Part shown: piece after piece, positions 53,985-62,476 of the stretch
Layout of the letters: each line of letters starts with the position of its first letter
Position numbering within the stretch: position 1 is the stretch's first letter
Assembly (NCBI GenBank): GCA_040387555.1
Contig: JAZKDO010000003.1
Span: 434,001-498,000, forward strand
Direction: 5' to 3'
Length of the DNA: 64,000 nucleotides
DNA from: UBA4416 sp040387555
GTDB taxonomy: Bacteria > Bacteroidota > Bacteroidia > B-17B0 > Aurantibacillaceae
The notes under the pieces: model-generated
Told to the model about the DNA's origin: nothing
The model's database searches: none
The model's input: the letters and a program-made list of their open reading frames with translations, nothing else
Position numbers and translations under genes: made by a program

Positions 53985-55670
53985 TTATTTCAATTTTGTA
54001 CCATCAAAAATACATACGCCATGTATACCTTTATAATCTCTATAGACATCTAGTGGATATTTAGCATCCCCTTCTTGTATTGGCCCATAATCCTGAATAT
54101 AAAGTTCTCCAAATTTGCCAAAGCCTACATGGTCTCTTCTTAACGTGCCACCTGTGAAACGGTATGATCCATCTTTATCTTTAAAGGCAAAATAAAATAC
54201 ATGATTGCCCATTTTACAAGAAGCTACATTGGTATTGGCATCTACCAGTGTTCTAAAGTCATCAACGCCATCAGCTTTATCGAATGTTAATTTTAAAACT
54301 TCGGTAACGTCATATTTTTGTTTGATGAGATTAATAATAGCAGCATTTGAATTTTCTGGACTTTTATAACCAGGGTTTCCTGCTTTTGAAAAACAAAGTG
54401 GAACAGGCATTGCTTTTACCGCTTGTATGCCGGCTTTTACAGATGCTTTAAAACTATTTTCCTTCGCGGCTTCATTTGCTTTTTGACCATATTCAAATAA
54501 CCTATCTTGCTCTTCATCTGAGGAGCTCGTATAGTCGATGCTAAATTTTGAATCAAAGTCAATGTTGGCAATACCACTCATTTCTTGTTTTGTAAGTTCA
54601 AATTTCAGATCATATTTTTTTCCAACAAATTCTTTATCAATTAATGCTCTGAAAAATTCACTTCCAGATGAGTAAACAGTTGTGGCCTCTTCCTTGCTTG
54701 GAATAATGTCTATTAAAACTTCTTTGGATTCTAAATTGTCTTTCGTTAAACTCATATCAACCGTAATTGGTCCCAATGGCAAATAATCACCATCTTCATT
54801 TTTGTACTTAACAATAAACGACATAACTCTAACTACATTTTTGTCAGTAATCCCATAATACTCTTTTAAATCATAAAATTTTGGGCTGCAAAATTCTTTT
54901 AATGGTTTTTCCAAAATCATTTTTGCATAAATGCGATCTGATATTTTAAAAGTTGTTTGTGTTGGAGGATTAGAAGAAAAATGCTTGGTGGAAAATACGA
55001 TGCGATTTTTTCCTACAATACCTTCTTGCTTTTTTTCCGCGGTTGCATTATTTGTTTTATGTTCATTTTTTAGAGCGGCTTCATGTTCTTCTGCACATTG
55101 ATTTCTCCACTCTAATTGCGTTTCATCTGTTGTGCCCGTAAAATCAACTTTAAATTTCCCACTCGCGTCAATTTTAAACACCTTCGGATAATTGGCGTTT
55201 TCCATTTCGTCCAAAACTAATTTGTATTCTACCGGCGCATCCCCAAGTCCACCTGAAGTAACGCCTGAATACATTTCTTTATCATCAAAATAAGTCGTTG
55301 TTCCGGTCCCTTTTGCTGGTGCTATGTCAAAATCAATTTCTTTTTTTAATAAATCATTCTCCGTTAAAATAATAATCCCATTTTCTTTAAAAAAATCAGA
55401 ATAAACCCCATCAGTTTTTATTAAAAAATTAAAATGAAGAGTAAAGGGTGTTTCCGTTTTGGCTTTATTTATTTGAAATTCTTTTAGTGGTTTATCTAAC
55501 ACTAATCTGCCGTAAATGGGAGTATTTGCTTTAAATTCTGTTTGCTCAACGCCACCCTTAGAAAAAGGTTTTGAGGAAAAGATAATTTTGTTTTGCCCGG
55601 TATGTGTGAAGCTTATTAATTGAAAAAAAGCTAATAATAAGAAGGTTAAGAATTTGGTTTGACTTTTCAT
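53985..55670 (-). CDS. Secreted protein with two copies of an unrecognised beta domain
   Basis: 561 aa. Signal peptide about 1-25. Copy 1 (about 27-205) opens NKIIFSSKPFSKGG and closes DFTGTTDETQLEWRNQ; copy 2 (about 219-395) opens KNRIVFSTKHFSSNPP and closes DYTSSSDEEQDRLFEY. Both hold IY.(R/K).(V/I)L(D/E)KPLKEF about 20 residues after the opening. A different C-terminal domain (about 400-561) contains GGTLRRDHVGFGKFGELYIQDY. No known domain name fits. It lies 41 nt after a gene with a third copy. Secreted to periplasm or surface; no sorting domain. Confidence 0.75.
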   Translation of the reverse strand: MKSQTKFLTFLLLAFFQLISFTHTGQNKIIFSSKPFSKGGVEQTEFKANTPIYGRLVLDKPLKEFQINKAKTETPFTLHFNFLIKTDGVYSDFFKENGIIILTENDLLKKEIDFDIAPAKGTGTTTYFDDKEMYSGVTSGGLGDAPVEYKLVLDEMENANYPKVFKIDASGKFKVDFTGTTDETQLEWRNQCAEEHEAALKNEHKTNNATAEKKQEGIVGKNRIVFSTKHFSSNPPTQTTFKISDRIYAKMILEKPLKEFCSPKFYDLKEYYGITDKNVVRVMSFIVKYKNEDGDYLPLGPITVDMSLTKDNLESKEVLIDIIPSKEEATTVYSSGSEFFRALIDKEFVGKKYDLKFELTKQEMSGIANIDFDSKFSIDYTSSSDEEQDRLFEYGQKANEAAKENSFKASVKAGIQAVKAMPVPLCFSKAGNPGYKSPENSNAAIINLIKQKYDVTEVLKLTFDKADGVDDFRTLVDANTNVASCKMGNHVFYFAFKDKDGSYRFTGGTLRRDHVGFGKFGELYIQDYGPIQEGDAKYPLDVYRDYKGIHGVCIFDGTKLK

Positions 55671-55711
55671 GATAGAGATTTTATGAGGCTAATTTATAAT
55701 AATTTTAGTTT

Positions 55712-56464
55712 TTATTTTTTATGATCATTAATTATTTTTTCTCTCGTAGCATCCAATATGGCTGCTTGCTCATTATACCAATTCCTTTGAGTTTCTTTCG
55801 TGCTTTCAGTGTAATCAATTGTTATAAATCCCGAAGGAATAGATTTTGATGTAATTTTAGTAAAGGTGTCTTTGGTGTATCCAGGCGTACTATTGCCCTC
55901 TACTTTCACAGCAGTTAGTCCCTTATCATACCTGTATTTATCATCCTTTTTATATTCATTAAGTACTAATTGAAAATTGATCACTTTCCCGATATAATCA
56001 TCTTCATCCTGTAAGCTTGAAAACCGGTTAAAAAATGTTCCTCTTGGCCCGTAAAAATACATAGAGGCTTGTTCTTCATCTGGCGAAATATCAATATCTA
56101 ATTGATTTTTAGTTAAGTCGTTTGCGCTTAAATACACAAGTATTTCATGAGGAATTTGATCTTCTTTTCCTGTATTCTGATCTTTAATCTCAAATACGAT
56201 GCAATGTGTGTATTTTCCCTCTAAGCCATCCTCTCTCACGTTTTGTAACCCCCAGGCATCAAGTTCAAGCGCGAAGTTTTGCAATGTTTTTTCAAGCAAT
56301 ACTCTTGCATAGATATTATCTCCGGCTTTAAAAACAGTTTTATGAGTGGTTGCACCAGTGAAAGGTTTTGATGAAAAAGAAATTGAGTTTTTTGTTTGAC
56401 CATTCATCATGAATGCCAAACCCGAAATAAATAGCAGGGCTGTTAGACGTGTCAATTGTTTCAT
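55712..56464 (-). CDS. Secreted single-copy version of the same beta domain
   Basis: 250 aa. Signal peptide about 1-22. The single domain opens KNSISFSSKPFTGATT, has NIYARVLLEKTLQNF, and closes DYTESTKETQRNWYNEQAA, followed by a helical tail. It is paralogous to both copies in the downstream 561-aa protein, showing duplication and fusion. Function unknown. Confidence 0.75.
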   Translation of the reverse strand: MKQLTRLTALLFISGLAFMMNGQTKNSISFSSKPFTGATTHKTVFKAGDNIYARVLLEKTLQNFALELDAWGLQNVREDGLEGKYTHCIVFEIKDQNTGKEDQIPHEILVYLSANDLTKNQLDIDISPDEEQASMYFYGPRGTFFNRFSSLQDEDDYIGKVINFQLVLNEYKKDDKYRYDKGLTAVKVEGNSTPGYTKDTFTKITSKSIPSGFITIDYTESTKETQRNWYNEQAAILDATREKIINDHKK

Positions 56465-56637
56465 AATTTATCAGGATAAGAAATAAACTTAAATCTAAGT
56501 AAAAGTAATTAAAAAGGAAACAATTGGTGTAAAAGTATAGTTAGCTTCTGATCAAAATTCAAATTGTGATCATTCACAAAATTTTGAATATATTTAAAGG
56601 AAACATATACCGATAACTTGTTAATTTTAACGGCACC

Positions 56638-57573
56638 ATGACTTTTTTTAAATCATTCGCACAATATACTTTTATTATTCAGGGCTTTGCTTTTCCTTTT
56701 CTCTTGTTAATCACATGTTATGCCATGTATTGGAGTTTTACAAATAAATCGCGTGCTAAATTGAAAAAAGAAATATGTGATGGCAGCCCACATTCTACTT
56801 CAGATGAATTGGAAATATTGAAACCTCTTACGTGTACTGATTGTGGGGGAGTACTGTTAATTAACTCAACTACCAATGCCTGCATGCACTGTGGCTCTCA
56901 ACAAAGTGTACCACAACATTATTCGGAAATTTTTAAGTTCAGAGAAGATGCTAGTAAGCAAATTCAAAGGGCAAATAAATATTGGCAAAAAGCAAATTAT
57001 ATAACCTCTCCATTTAACAGGGCGTTTCTTTTAATGTTGACGCTTTGGTTTATAGCTACGTTCGTTATTCTAATCGTAACTGATACTAAAGATTTGAACA
57101 CCAATCTGCCTCTCTATAATTGGTATATGGGCCGCTTTGGTCCCATCTCTATTGCAACGTTGTTTTTTTGGATGATTATATTTTTAACGATAAGGGGAAT
57201 GATTGGAAATAAATTAAGAAAATTTGTTCCTGAAATGCTATCAGACGAATCGGTGGTATCGGTTAAAGAAGAAGTCTCTTGCTCACAATGTGCCGCACCT
57301 ATTATATTCAAGAAAGAGGATGTAGGTTGCGTTTGCAGTTATTGTGGCGTCGAAACCTATCGCGTCAAATTTGCAAACAGAGTTCGTAATAAGGAAATCA
57401 GCAATAGAGAAAACGCTAAATTTTCTTTAGTAGAATCAATGGAAGTGTATGAGGATGCAAAAGACGATGTTATTGGTGGCGCTATTATATTACCGGCTAT
57501 TTTAATAGTGATTCCTTCAATTTTAGTTCTGGTATTTTATTTCATACCAAAAATGTTTGGAAGCATTTTCTAA
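56638..57573 (+). CDS. Membrane protein with two zinc-ribbon motifs
   Basis: 311 aa. A first helix about 10-32; a first zinc ribbon CTDCGG...CMHCGS (about 71-92); two helices about 132-188; a second ribbon CSQCAAP...CSYCGV (about 219-242); a final helix about 280-305. Double CxxC ribbons on a small membrane protein are seen in several poorly studied families. No enzyme motif is present. It is a single gene, convergent with the lipoprotein downstream (7 bp between stops). Confidence 0.75.
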   Translation: MTFFKSFAQYTFIIQGFAFPFLLLITCYAMYWSFTNKSRAKLKKEICDGSPHSTSDELEILKPLTCTDCGGVLLINSTTNACMHCGSQQSVPQHYSEIFKFREDASKQIQRANKYWQKANYITSPFNRAFLLMLTLWFIATFVILIVTDTKDLNTNLPLYNWYMGRFGPISIATLFFWMIIFLTIRGMIGNKLRKFVPEMLSDESVVSVKEEVSCSQCAAPIIFKKEDVGCVCSYCGVETYRVKFANRVRNKEISNRENAKFSLVESMEVYEDAKDDVIGGAIILPAILIVIPSILVLVFYFIPKMFGSIF

Positions 57574-57580
57574 CTGGTAA

Positions 57581-58066
57581 TTAGTTGTTGTTGATAGTCG
57601 AAATTTGTCCGTTTAAAAACATCCACTTGCTCTCCAGATTAAATTTGGATGCGACGCCGCTCTCAATTTGTTTCATCTTATGCGTAGTATTTAAAGAATC
57701 TTTATAAGTCAGTTCACTATTAAAATGATAAACAACTCTTAAAAGAGTAATAGGGTACACGTGCAGATTGTCAATTTTAAAATCAATTACTTTATTTTTT
57801 TTATCCCATAACCCAAATAGTAGAGCGACTTCATTTTTGCTCATTGTTTTATCCATGCCCGGTAAGATCCAAAATTCATGAAAATCTGCGGCCATATAAT
57901 TAGATTTGGCTTTAAGGCCCTGCACTTTAATATCAGCAGCCATATTATTGATCATACCTTTCACGGCATCATCGGTGTTAATCGTTTCAAACTCGCCCAG
58001 GAAATGAGGGTCATCTTGACAGGAAACGAATACAAGGAGTAATAGGAAGAGGACGGATTGTTTCAT
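57581..58066 (-). CDS. Lipoprotein, possibly NTF2/DUF4440-like
   Basis: 161 aa. Lipobox VSC (Cys16) in LLLVFVSCQDD. The mature chain has a helix-strand pattern (DDAVKGMINNMAADIKVQG, FHEFWILPGMDKTMSKNE, VVYHFNSELTYKD) reminiscent of NTF2/SnoaL folds, but I do not see a catalytic set. It is the third gene of the pheS-TPR-lipoprotein run (28 nt after the TPR gene). Confidence 0.65.
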   Translation of the reverse strand: MKQSVLFLLLLVFVSCQDDPHFLGEFETINTDDAVKGMINNMAADIKVQGLKAKSNYMAADFHEFWILPGMDKTMSKNEVALLFGLWDKKNKVIDFKIDNLHVYPITLLRVVYHFNSELTYKDSLNTTHKMKQIESGVASKFNLESKWMFLNGQISTINNN

Positions 58067-58094
58067 GCTTTATAACTGGTTTCTCAAAAAAATA

Positions 58095-58415
58095 TTAATC
58101 TTCCAACATCCAAAGTGCTTCGTTCAATTCTCCCAAAGCTTTTTTGTTGCCTTGTTTTTGAGCGAGTTCTACGCCTTGTTTATAAAATGTGATCGCAGAT
58201 TCAACATTATTTAATTTTTCATTGACCTGGCCCAGTTGATAATAGCACGGAAGATAATCTACTTTAATGTTTAGCACTTTTTTTAATTGCATTTCAGCAT
58301 CCGTATAATCACCGGTAGAGAGATGTTCCATGGCTAACGCGTAATTCAAAAATACATCGTTAGGCTCTTTTTCTAACATGTCAAAAATCAATTCTTTTCG
58401 TGGAAGCCTTTCCAT
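58095..58415 (-). CDS. Tetratricopeptide repeat protein
   Basis: 106 aa, cytosolic. Three helical hairpins: VFLNYALAMEHLSTGDYTDAE, LPCYYQLGQVNEKLNNVESA and ITFYKQGVELAQKQGN, matching TPR spacing of 34 residues. It starts 3 nt after pheS, so expression is tied to the synthetase. Partner unknown. Confidence 0.85.
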   Translation of the reverse strand: MERLPRKELIFDMLEKEPNDVFLNYALAMEHLSTGDYTDAEMQLKKVLNIKVDYLPCYYQLGQVNEKLNNVESAITFYKQGVELAQKQGNKKALGELNEALWMLED

Positions 58416-58418
58416 GAT

Positions 58419-59444
58419 TTACTCGCCGGTAAATTGTTTTAAAAAACGAATATCATTTTCAAAAAATAAGCGAAGATCTTTCACTCTGTATTTTAACATA
58501 GTAATACGTTCAATTCCCATTCCAAATGCAAAGCCCGAATATTTATTACTGTCAATGCCACAATTTTCAAGTACTTGAGGGTCTACCATCCCACATCCTA
58601 AAATCTCAACCCAGCCGGTGTGTTTACAAACGTTACAACCTTCGCCTTTACAAATGGTACAGCTAATATCTACTTCAGCACTTGGTTCTGTAAAAGGGAA
58701 ATAACTCGGACGCATTCTGATCTTTGTTTCAGTGCCAAATAATTCTTTAGCAAAGAAATTCAGCGTTTGCTTTAAATCAGCGAAAGAAACTTTTTCATCA
58801 ATGTATAATCCTTCAATTTGATGAAACTGACAATGTGCTCTAGCACTGATGGCTTCATTACGATATACTCTTCCCGGGGAAATAGTACGGATTGGAGGTT
58901 TTTGATTCTCCATGATATGCACTTGTACAGATGAAGTTTGAGTTCTTAAAACCATTTCTGGATTTAACTCTACATAAAATGTATCCTGCATATCACGTGC
59001 CGGATGATTTTCCGGTGTGTTTAAAGCAGTGAAATTATGCCAGTCATCTTCAATCTCTCTTCCATCACTTACGGTGAATCCAATGCGTGAAAACACATCA
59101 ATGATCTGATTTTTAACTAATGATAATGGGTGGCGTGAACCCAACTGAACTGTAGGATCGCCGGGCAACGTTAAATCAATTTCCTTATCGGCTGATGAGT
59201 CTTTGGATGCATCATGTTTTTCTTTTAAAGTATTGATCTTATCCTGCGCTCTGGTTTTCAGTTCATTTAACTTCTGTCCAACTTCACGTTTAATTTCAGG
59301 CGCTACCGTTTTAAAATCATCAAATAAAGAAGTAATCTCTCCTTTTTTACTTAACCATTTAATACGATATTCTTCTACCTGCTCTTTGCTTTGAGCAACA
59401 AACTCTTCCACTTCAACCAATAAACTATTTATTTTTTCTAACAT
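58419..59444 (-). CDS. pheS: Phenylalanyl-tRNA synthetase alpha subunit
   Basis: 341 aa from ATG 59444. An in-frame ATG at 59498 lies upstream of a perfect promoter -7 box and would overlap the divergent gene, so it is rejected. N-terminal coiled coil (about 1-85) binds tRNA; class II motifs are GRVYRNEAISARAHCQFHQI and GFAFGMGIERITMLKY. The zinc-like CTICKGEGCNVC stretch is present. It forms alpha2beta2 with PheT encoded elsewhere. Confidence 0.96.
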   Translation of the reverse strand: MLEKINSLLVEVEEFVAQSKEQVEEYRIKWLSKKGEITSLFDDFKTVAPEIKREVGQKLNELKTRAQDKINTLKEKHDASKDSSADKEIDLTLPGDPTVQLGSRHPLSLVKNQIIDVFSRIGFTVSDGREIEDDWHNFTALNTPENHPARDMQDTFYVELNPEMVLRTQTSSVQVHIMENQKPPIRTISPGRVYRNEAISARAHCQFHQIEGLYIDEKVSFADLKQTLNFFAKELFGTETKIRMRPSYFPFTEPSAEVDISCTICKGEGCNVCKHTGWVEILGCGMVDPQVLENCGIDSNKYSGFAFGMGIERITMLKYRVKDLRLFFENDIRFLKQFTGE

Positions 59445-59446
59445 AA

Positions 59447-59454
59447 TAAATTTG
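59447..59454 (+). promoter_or_regulatory. Putative -7 box for the MORN-vWA gene
   Basis: TAAATTTG, exact TAnnTTTG match, 32 nt before the GTG at 59487. With the box at 59465-59472 it forms a perfect 8-bp inverted repeat spaced by 10 bp. Confidence 0.5.
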
Positions 59455-59464
59455 ATAATCCGCA

Positions 59465-59472
59465 CAAATTTA
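59465..59472 (-). promoter_or_regulatory. Putative -7 box for pheS
   Basis: Minus-strand TAAATTTG, exact match, 20 nt before the pheS ATG. It faces the plus-strand box 10 bp away, so the two promoters overlap. Confidence 0.5.
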
Positions 59473-59486
59473 AGCAATTTTAAGTA

Positions 59487-60644
59487 GTGAAAATACACCC
59501 CTTATTTTATATCTTTTTTAGTTGTTTCCTTTTAGGCGTAAAGCTCTGCAACTCCCAATCCATAGTAAGTTATAAGATTTTCGATAATGACACCATCAAT
59601 ATTATAGATCGTGATAGTTTAAAGCAGGGTGTCTGGAAAGAGTTTTGGTCGAACGGTGATTTGAAAAGCGAGGTTTCCTATAAGAATAATAAAAAACAGG
59701 GCCTGGAGATTAACTGGTTTGATGAACCGGATTGTGTAGAGAAAGAAGCTTATTACAAAGATGGCATGTTGGATGGGCCTTCCATTTCTTATACAAGGAA
59801 ATGCAAGAAAAGTATTTTTGAAACGTTTAAGGGTGGGGTCAAAGACGGGCTTGAGTTGGAATATTATCCAAACGGACACATCAAGGCCGAAGGTAAATAT
59901 AAGAAGGGCAACCTGGATGGGTATTACAGAGTGTATGATAAGAACGGTAATTTTTCATTTGAAAGCAGAAGCAGTGATAATGAAACTGATCTGGCGCCAA
60001 ACATTGCGGATACTACAAATAATTTAGTTTTTAATGTTTTAAAGAGAAACAAAGAATGGAAGAATAAACTCATTGTAGCGGATCTTACAGGCAGTATGTA
60101 TCCTTATGCGCAACAAATCAGTACTTGGTTGAAGTTGCATTTTATGAGGGACACAACGAGCCAGCATTTTGTTTTCTTTAATGACGGAGATAGAAAAAGG
60201 GATGAGGATAAAAAGATAGGCGCTACTGGTGGTGTTTACCATTGTAAAGCAAAAACAGTGGATGAACTCATCTCTCTTATGGAATCTACAATTAAAAAAG
60301 GGCAGGGTGGAGATGCGCCCGAAAACCCTGTAGAAGCCATTCTTTTTGGTTTAAATAAAAGTGGTAAAGTAGAGGATGTAATACTGATTGCAGATAACTG
60401 GGCAAAAGCACGGGATATAAAATTATTGGCGCGTATCAAGGTCCCTGTTCGCGTTGTATTATGCGGTGTTTACGAAGGCATGGAGATTAATGAAGACTAT
60501 TTAAACATTGCATATAAAACAAAAGGTTCTGTTCACACGATTGAACAGGACATTACAGATTTGATGAAACAGAGCACCGGTAAGAAATTCAGCATTAATG
60601 GCGTCGACTACATTATTAAGAATGGCAGCGTCAAAGTATTCTAA
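59487..60644 (+). CDS. Secreted MORN-repeat/vWA-like fusion protein
   Basis: 385 aa, starting at GTG 59487, the first possible start after the promoter; a signal peptide follows (to about 24). Residues about 45-160 hold MORN-like repeats of the YwqK type (GVWKEFWSNGDLKSEVSYKN, GLELEYYPNGHIKAEGKYKKG, GYYRVYDKNGN). Residues about 190-375 resemble a vWA domain with a MIDAS-type DLTGSM at about 199-204 and later VILIADNW. The mix of MORN and vWA in one secreted protein is unusual. Function unknown; a metal-dependent adhesion or scaffold role is possible. Confidence 0.75.
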   Translation: MKIHPLFYIFFSCFLLGVKLCNSQSIVSYKIFDNDTINIIDRDSLKQGVWKEFWSNGDLKSEVSYKNNKKQGLEINWFDEPDCVEKEAYYKDGMLDGPSISYTRKCKKSIFETFKGGVKDGLELEYYPNGHIKAEGKYKKGNLDGYYRVYDKNGNFSFESRSSDNETDLAPNIADTTNNLVFNVLKRNKEWKNKLIVADLTGSMYPYAQQISTWLKLHFMRDTTSQHFVFFNDGDRKRDEDKKIGATGGVYHCKAKTVDELISLMESTIKKGQGGDAPENPVEAILFGLNKSGKVEDVILIADNWAKARDIKLLARIKVPVRVVLCGVYEGMEINEDYLNIAYKTKGSVHTIEQDITDLMKQSTGKKFSINGVDYIIKNGSVKVF

Positions 60645-60650
60645 ATCTCG

Positions 60651-60658
60651 TATCTTTG
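60651..60658 (+). promoter_or_regulatory. Putative promoter -7 box of ribF
   Basis: TATCTTTG, exact TAnnTTTG match, 14 nt before the ribF GTG. Confidence 0.5.
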
Positions 60659-60672
60659 CCTAATAATTTCCT

Positions 60673-61596
60673 GTGCACGTTTACCACCATATATCTGAAT
60701 TAGCATCTTTAACAAATTCCATTGTTACCATCGGAACATTCGACGGGGTACATTTGGGACATCAAAAGATCATCAAACGACTGGTGGAATTAAAACGTCA
60801 GCAAGGTGGAGAAACTGTACTGTTTACCTTTGATCCTCATCCCAGGAAAGTATTGTTTCCTGAACAAACGGATCTCAAATTAATTACGACTACTAAAGAA
60901 AAATGTGACTTGCTAAAACAGTTCGGTGTAGATCATGTATTGGTATTTCCATTTACAAAAGCGTTTTCACAAATGCAGGCTCAGGAGTATATTTCTGATG
61001 TCATTTTCAAAGGCTTGAAAACAAAAACATTGGTGATTGGTTACGATCACCGTTTCGGAAGTAACCGTGAAGGAAATATCGATACCTTGAAACAATTCGC
61101 AAAGGTTCATCATTTCGAAGTGGAGGAGATTCCTGCGCAGGAGATCAATCAGTTAAATATCAGCAGTACCCGGATACGTAAAGCCATAGAAGAAGGCGAC
61201 GTGCAAACTGCCAGCGACTACCTGGGTTATCGTTTTTTTATAACCGGTGTGGTGGTTCATGGAAAACAATTGGGAAGAGTATTGGGATACCCTACTGCGA
61301 ATATAAGCATTGATGATAAAGATAAATTGATTCCGAAAATCGGAGTGTATAGCGTTAATGTTATTTTAAAAGATGTTGTGTATAAAGGCATGCTGAATAT
61401 TGGCTACAATCCAACAACCGATTCAGACCACAAGGTGAAGATCGAAGTCAATATCTTTGATTTTGAAAACGACATTTATGGTCAGGAAATAAAGTTAGAA
61501 TTTGTTAAGCGAATCCGCGACGAAGAAAAATTTGCTAACTTAGAGGAACTCAAACAAGCTTTAGCAAATGATAAAATCGCCTGCAGTCGTATATAA
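60673..61596 (+). CDS. ribF: Bifunctional riboflavin kinase/FAD synthetase
   Basis: 307 aa, starting at GTG 60673, placed 14 nt after a -7 box. The FAD synthetase half holds TIGTFDGVHLGHQKII (about 17-32) and the INQLNISSTRIRKAIEEGD block; the flavokinase half holds GRVLGYPTANISID and a GVYSVNV strand. It makes FMN then FAD. The LRR protein gene overlaps its 3' end by 29 nt. Confidence 0.95.
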   Translation: MHVYHHISELASLTNSIVTIGTFDGVHLGHQKIIKRLVELKRQQGGETVLFTFDPHPRKVLFPEQTDLKLITTTKEKCDLLKQFGVDHVLVFPFTKAFSQMQAQEYISDVIFKGLKTKTLVIGYDHRFGSNREGNIDTLKQFAKVHHFEVEEIPAQEINQLNISSTRIRKAIEEGDVQTASDYLGYRFFITGVVVHGKQLGRVLGYPTANISIDDKDKLIPKIGVYSVNVILKDVVYKGMLNIGYNPTTDSDHKVKIEVNIFDFENDIYGQEIKLEFVKRIRDEEKFANLEELKQALANDKIACSRI

Positions 61597-62197
61597 TTTT
61601 TCGGTTAAATTAGTTTTAATACTGACGTTTTTTTTATCGGTTAATATCTCTAAAGCCCAGTTATTGGATTCCTTAACACTTGACACGATGCAAGGATTCG
61701 TTTCCTTGCAGGAAGCTATGAAGAATCCTGACGCGGTAATAAAACTTGTATTGAGGAAACAACATTTAAAAACCTTTCCAAAAGAGATTCTACAATTCAA
61801 AAATCTTCAATACCTGGACGTGAGCAAGAACTCTATTTCTGAATTGCCTGATAGTATTGGATCATTAACCAGTTTACAATATTTAGCATGCAGTAAAACA
61901 GGTTTAAACCGCTTACCAAAGGAAATAGGGAAGCTGGTTAATTTAAAGTACATAAATTTTAATCAAAATGATCTTGAAAGCCTTCCACCACAAATTGGCA
62001 ACCTAGAGAAATTAGAGATCCTGGATTTATGGAGTAATAATTTTGATGAATATCCATCAACGTTTTCTAGTTTAAAATCCTTAAAGGTGTTAGATCTTCG
62101 TAATATTCTGATTAATGATGAGGTTCAGAAGAGCATTAACACGATGCTTCCTAACACAAAAGTTTACATGTCGCCAAGTTGCCGGTGCAAGTGGTGA
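61568..62197 (+). CDS. Secreted leucine-rich repeat protein
   Basis: 209 aa. The ATG at 61568 lies inside ribF in another frame, followed by a signal peptide (about 1-30, ending SKAQ). Five to six LRR units of 23 residues follow, with the LxxLxxLxLxxNxLxxLP pattern (LQYLDVSKNSISELPDSIG, LKYINFNQNDLESLPPQIG, LEILDLWSNNFDEYPSTFS). C-terminus is Cys-rich (SPSCRCKW). It is probably secreted or surface exposed; ligand unknown. The 29-nt overlap predicts translational coupling with ribF. Confidence 0.85.
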   Translation: MIKSPAVVYNFSVKLVLILTFFLSVNISKAQLLDSLTLDTMQGFVSLQEAMKNPDAVIKLVLRKQHLKTFPKEILQFKNLQYLDVSKNSISELPDSIGSLTSLQYLACSKTGLNRLPKEIGKLVNLKYINFNQNDLESLPPQIGNLEKLEILDLWSNNFDEYPSTFSSLKSLKVLDLRNILINDEVQKSINTMLPNTKVYMSPSCRCKW

Positions 62198-62476
62198 TTT
62201 CGAGAGCCTCAATCACTGATACTTTCGCAAGCTTAGTAATCTTCTCACGTACCCTATTTTAGTATAATCACCTATTTAAATTGTACTTCTGTATGACCTT
62301 CCTGTTTCTATTGGTAACAACGTTTTTTAGAGTGCAACCTTTATTCACGACCCCTAAAAAAGTGAAATACTTCTTTTGCCAGCCAAAGACCTAAACAAAT
62401 TAATCACTTCGAAAAAAATTTCATGACAATGAAAACGCTTCCGCAGTTCTCGCCATTTTTGAGAATACAATCTCTC
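62198..62476. other. 279-bp intergenic gap, no feature seen
   Basis: No frame, hairpin with T-tract or promoter box of note was found between the convergent LRR and SprB-repeat genes. Confidence 0.6.

Noticed and set aside
59445..59498. Longer pheS start at 59498
   Set aside because: It would overlap the divergent gene and place the start upstream of the pheS -7 box; PheS proteins begin near the coiled coil.
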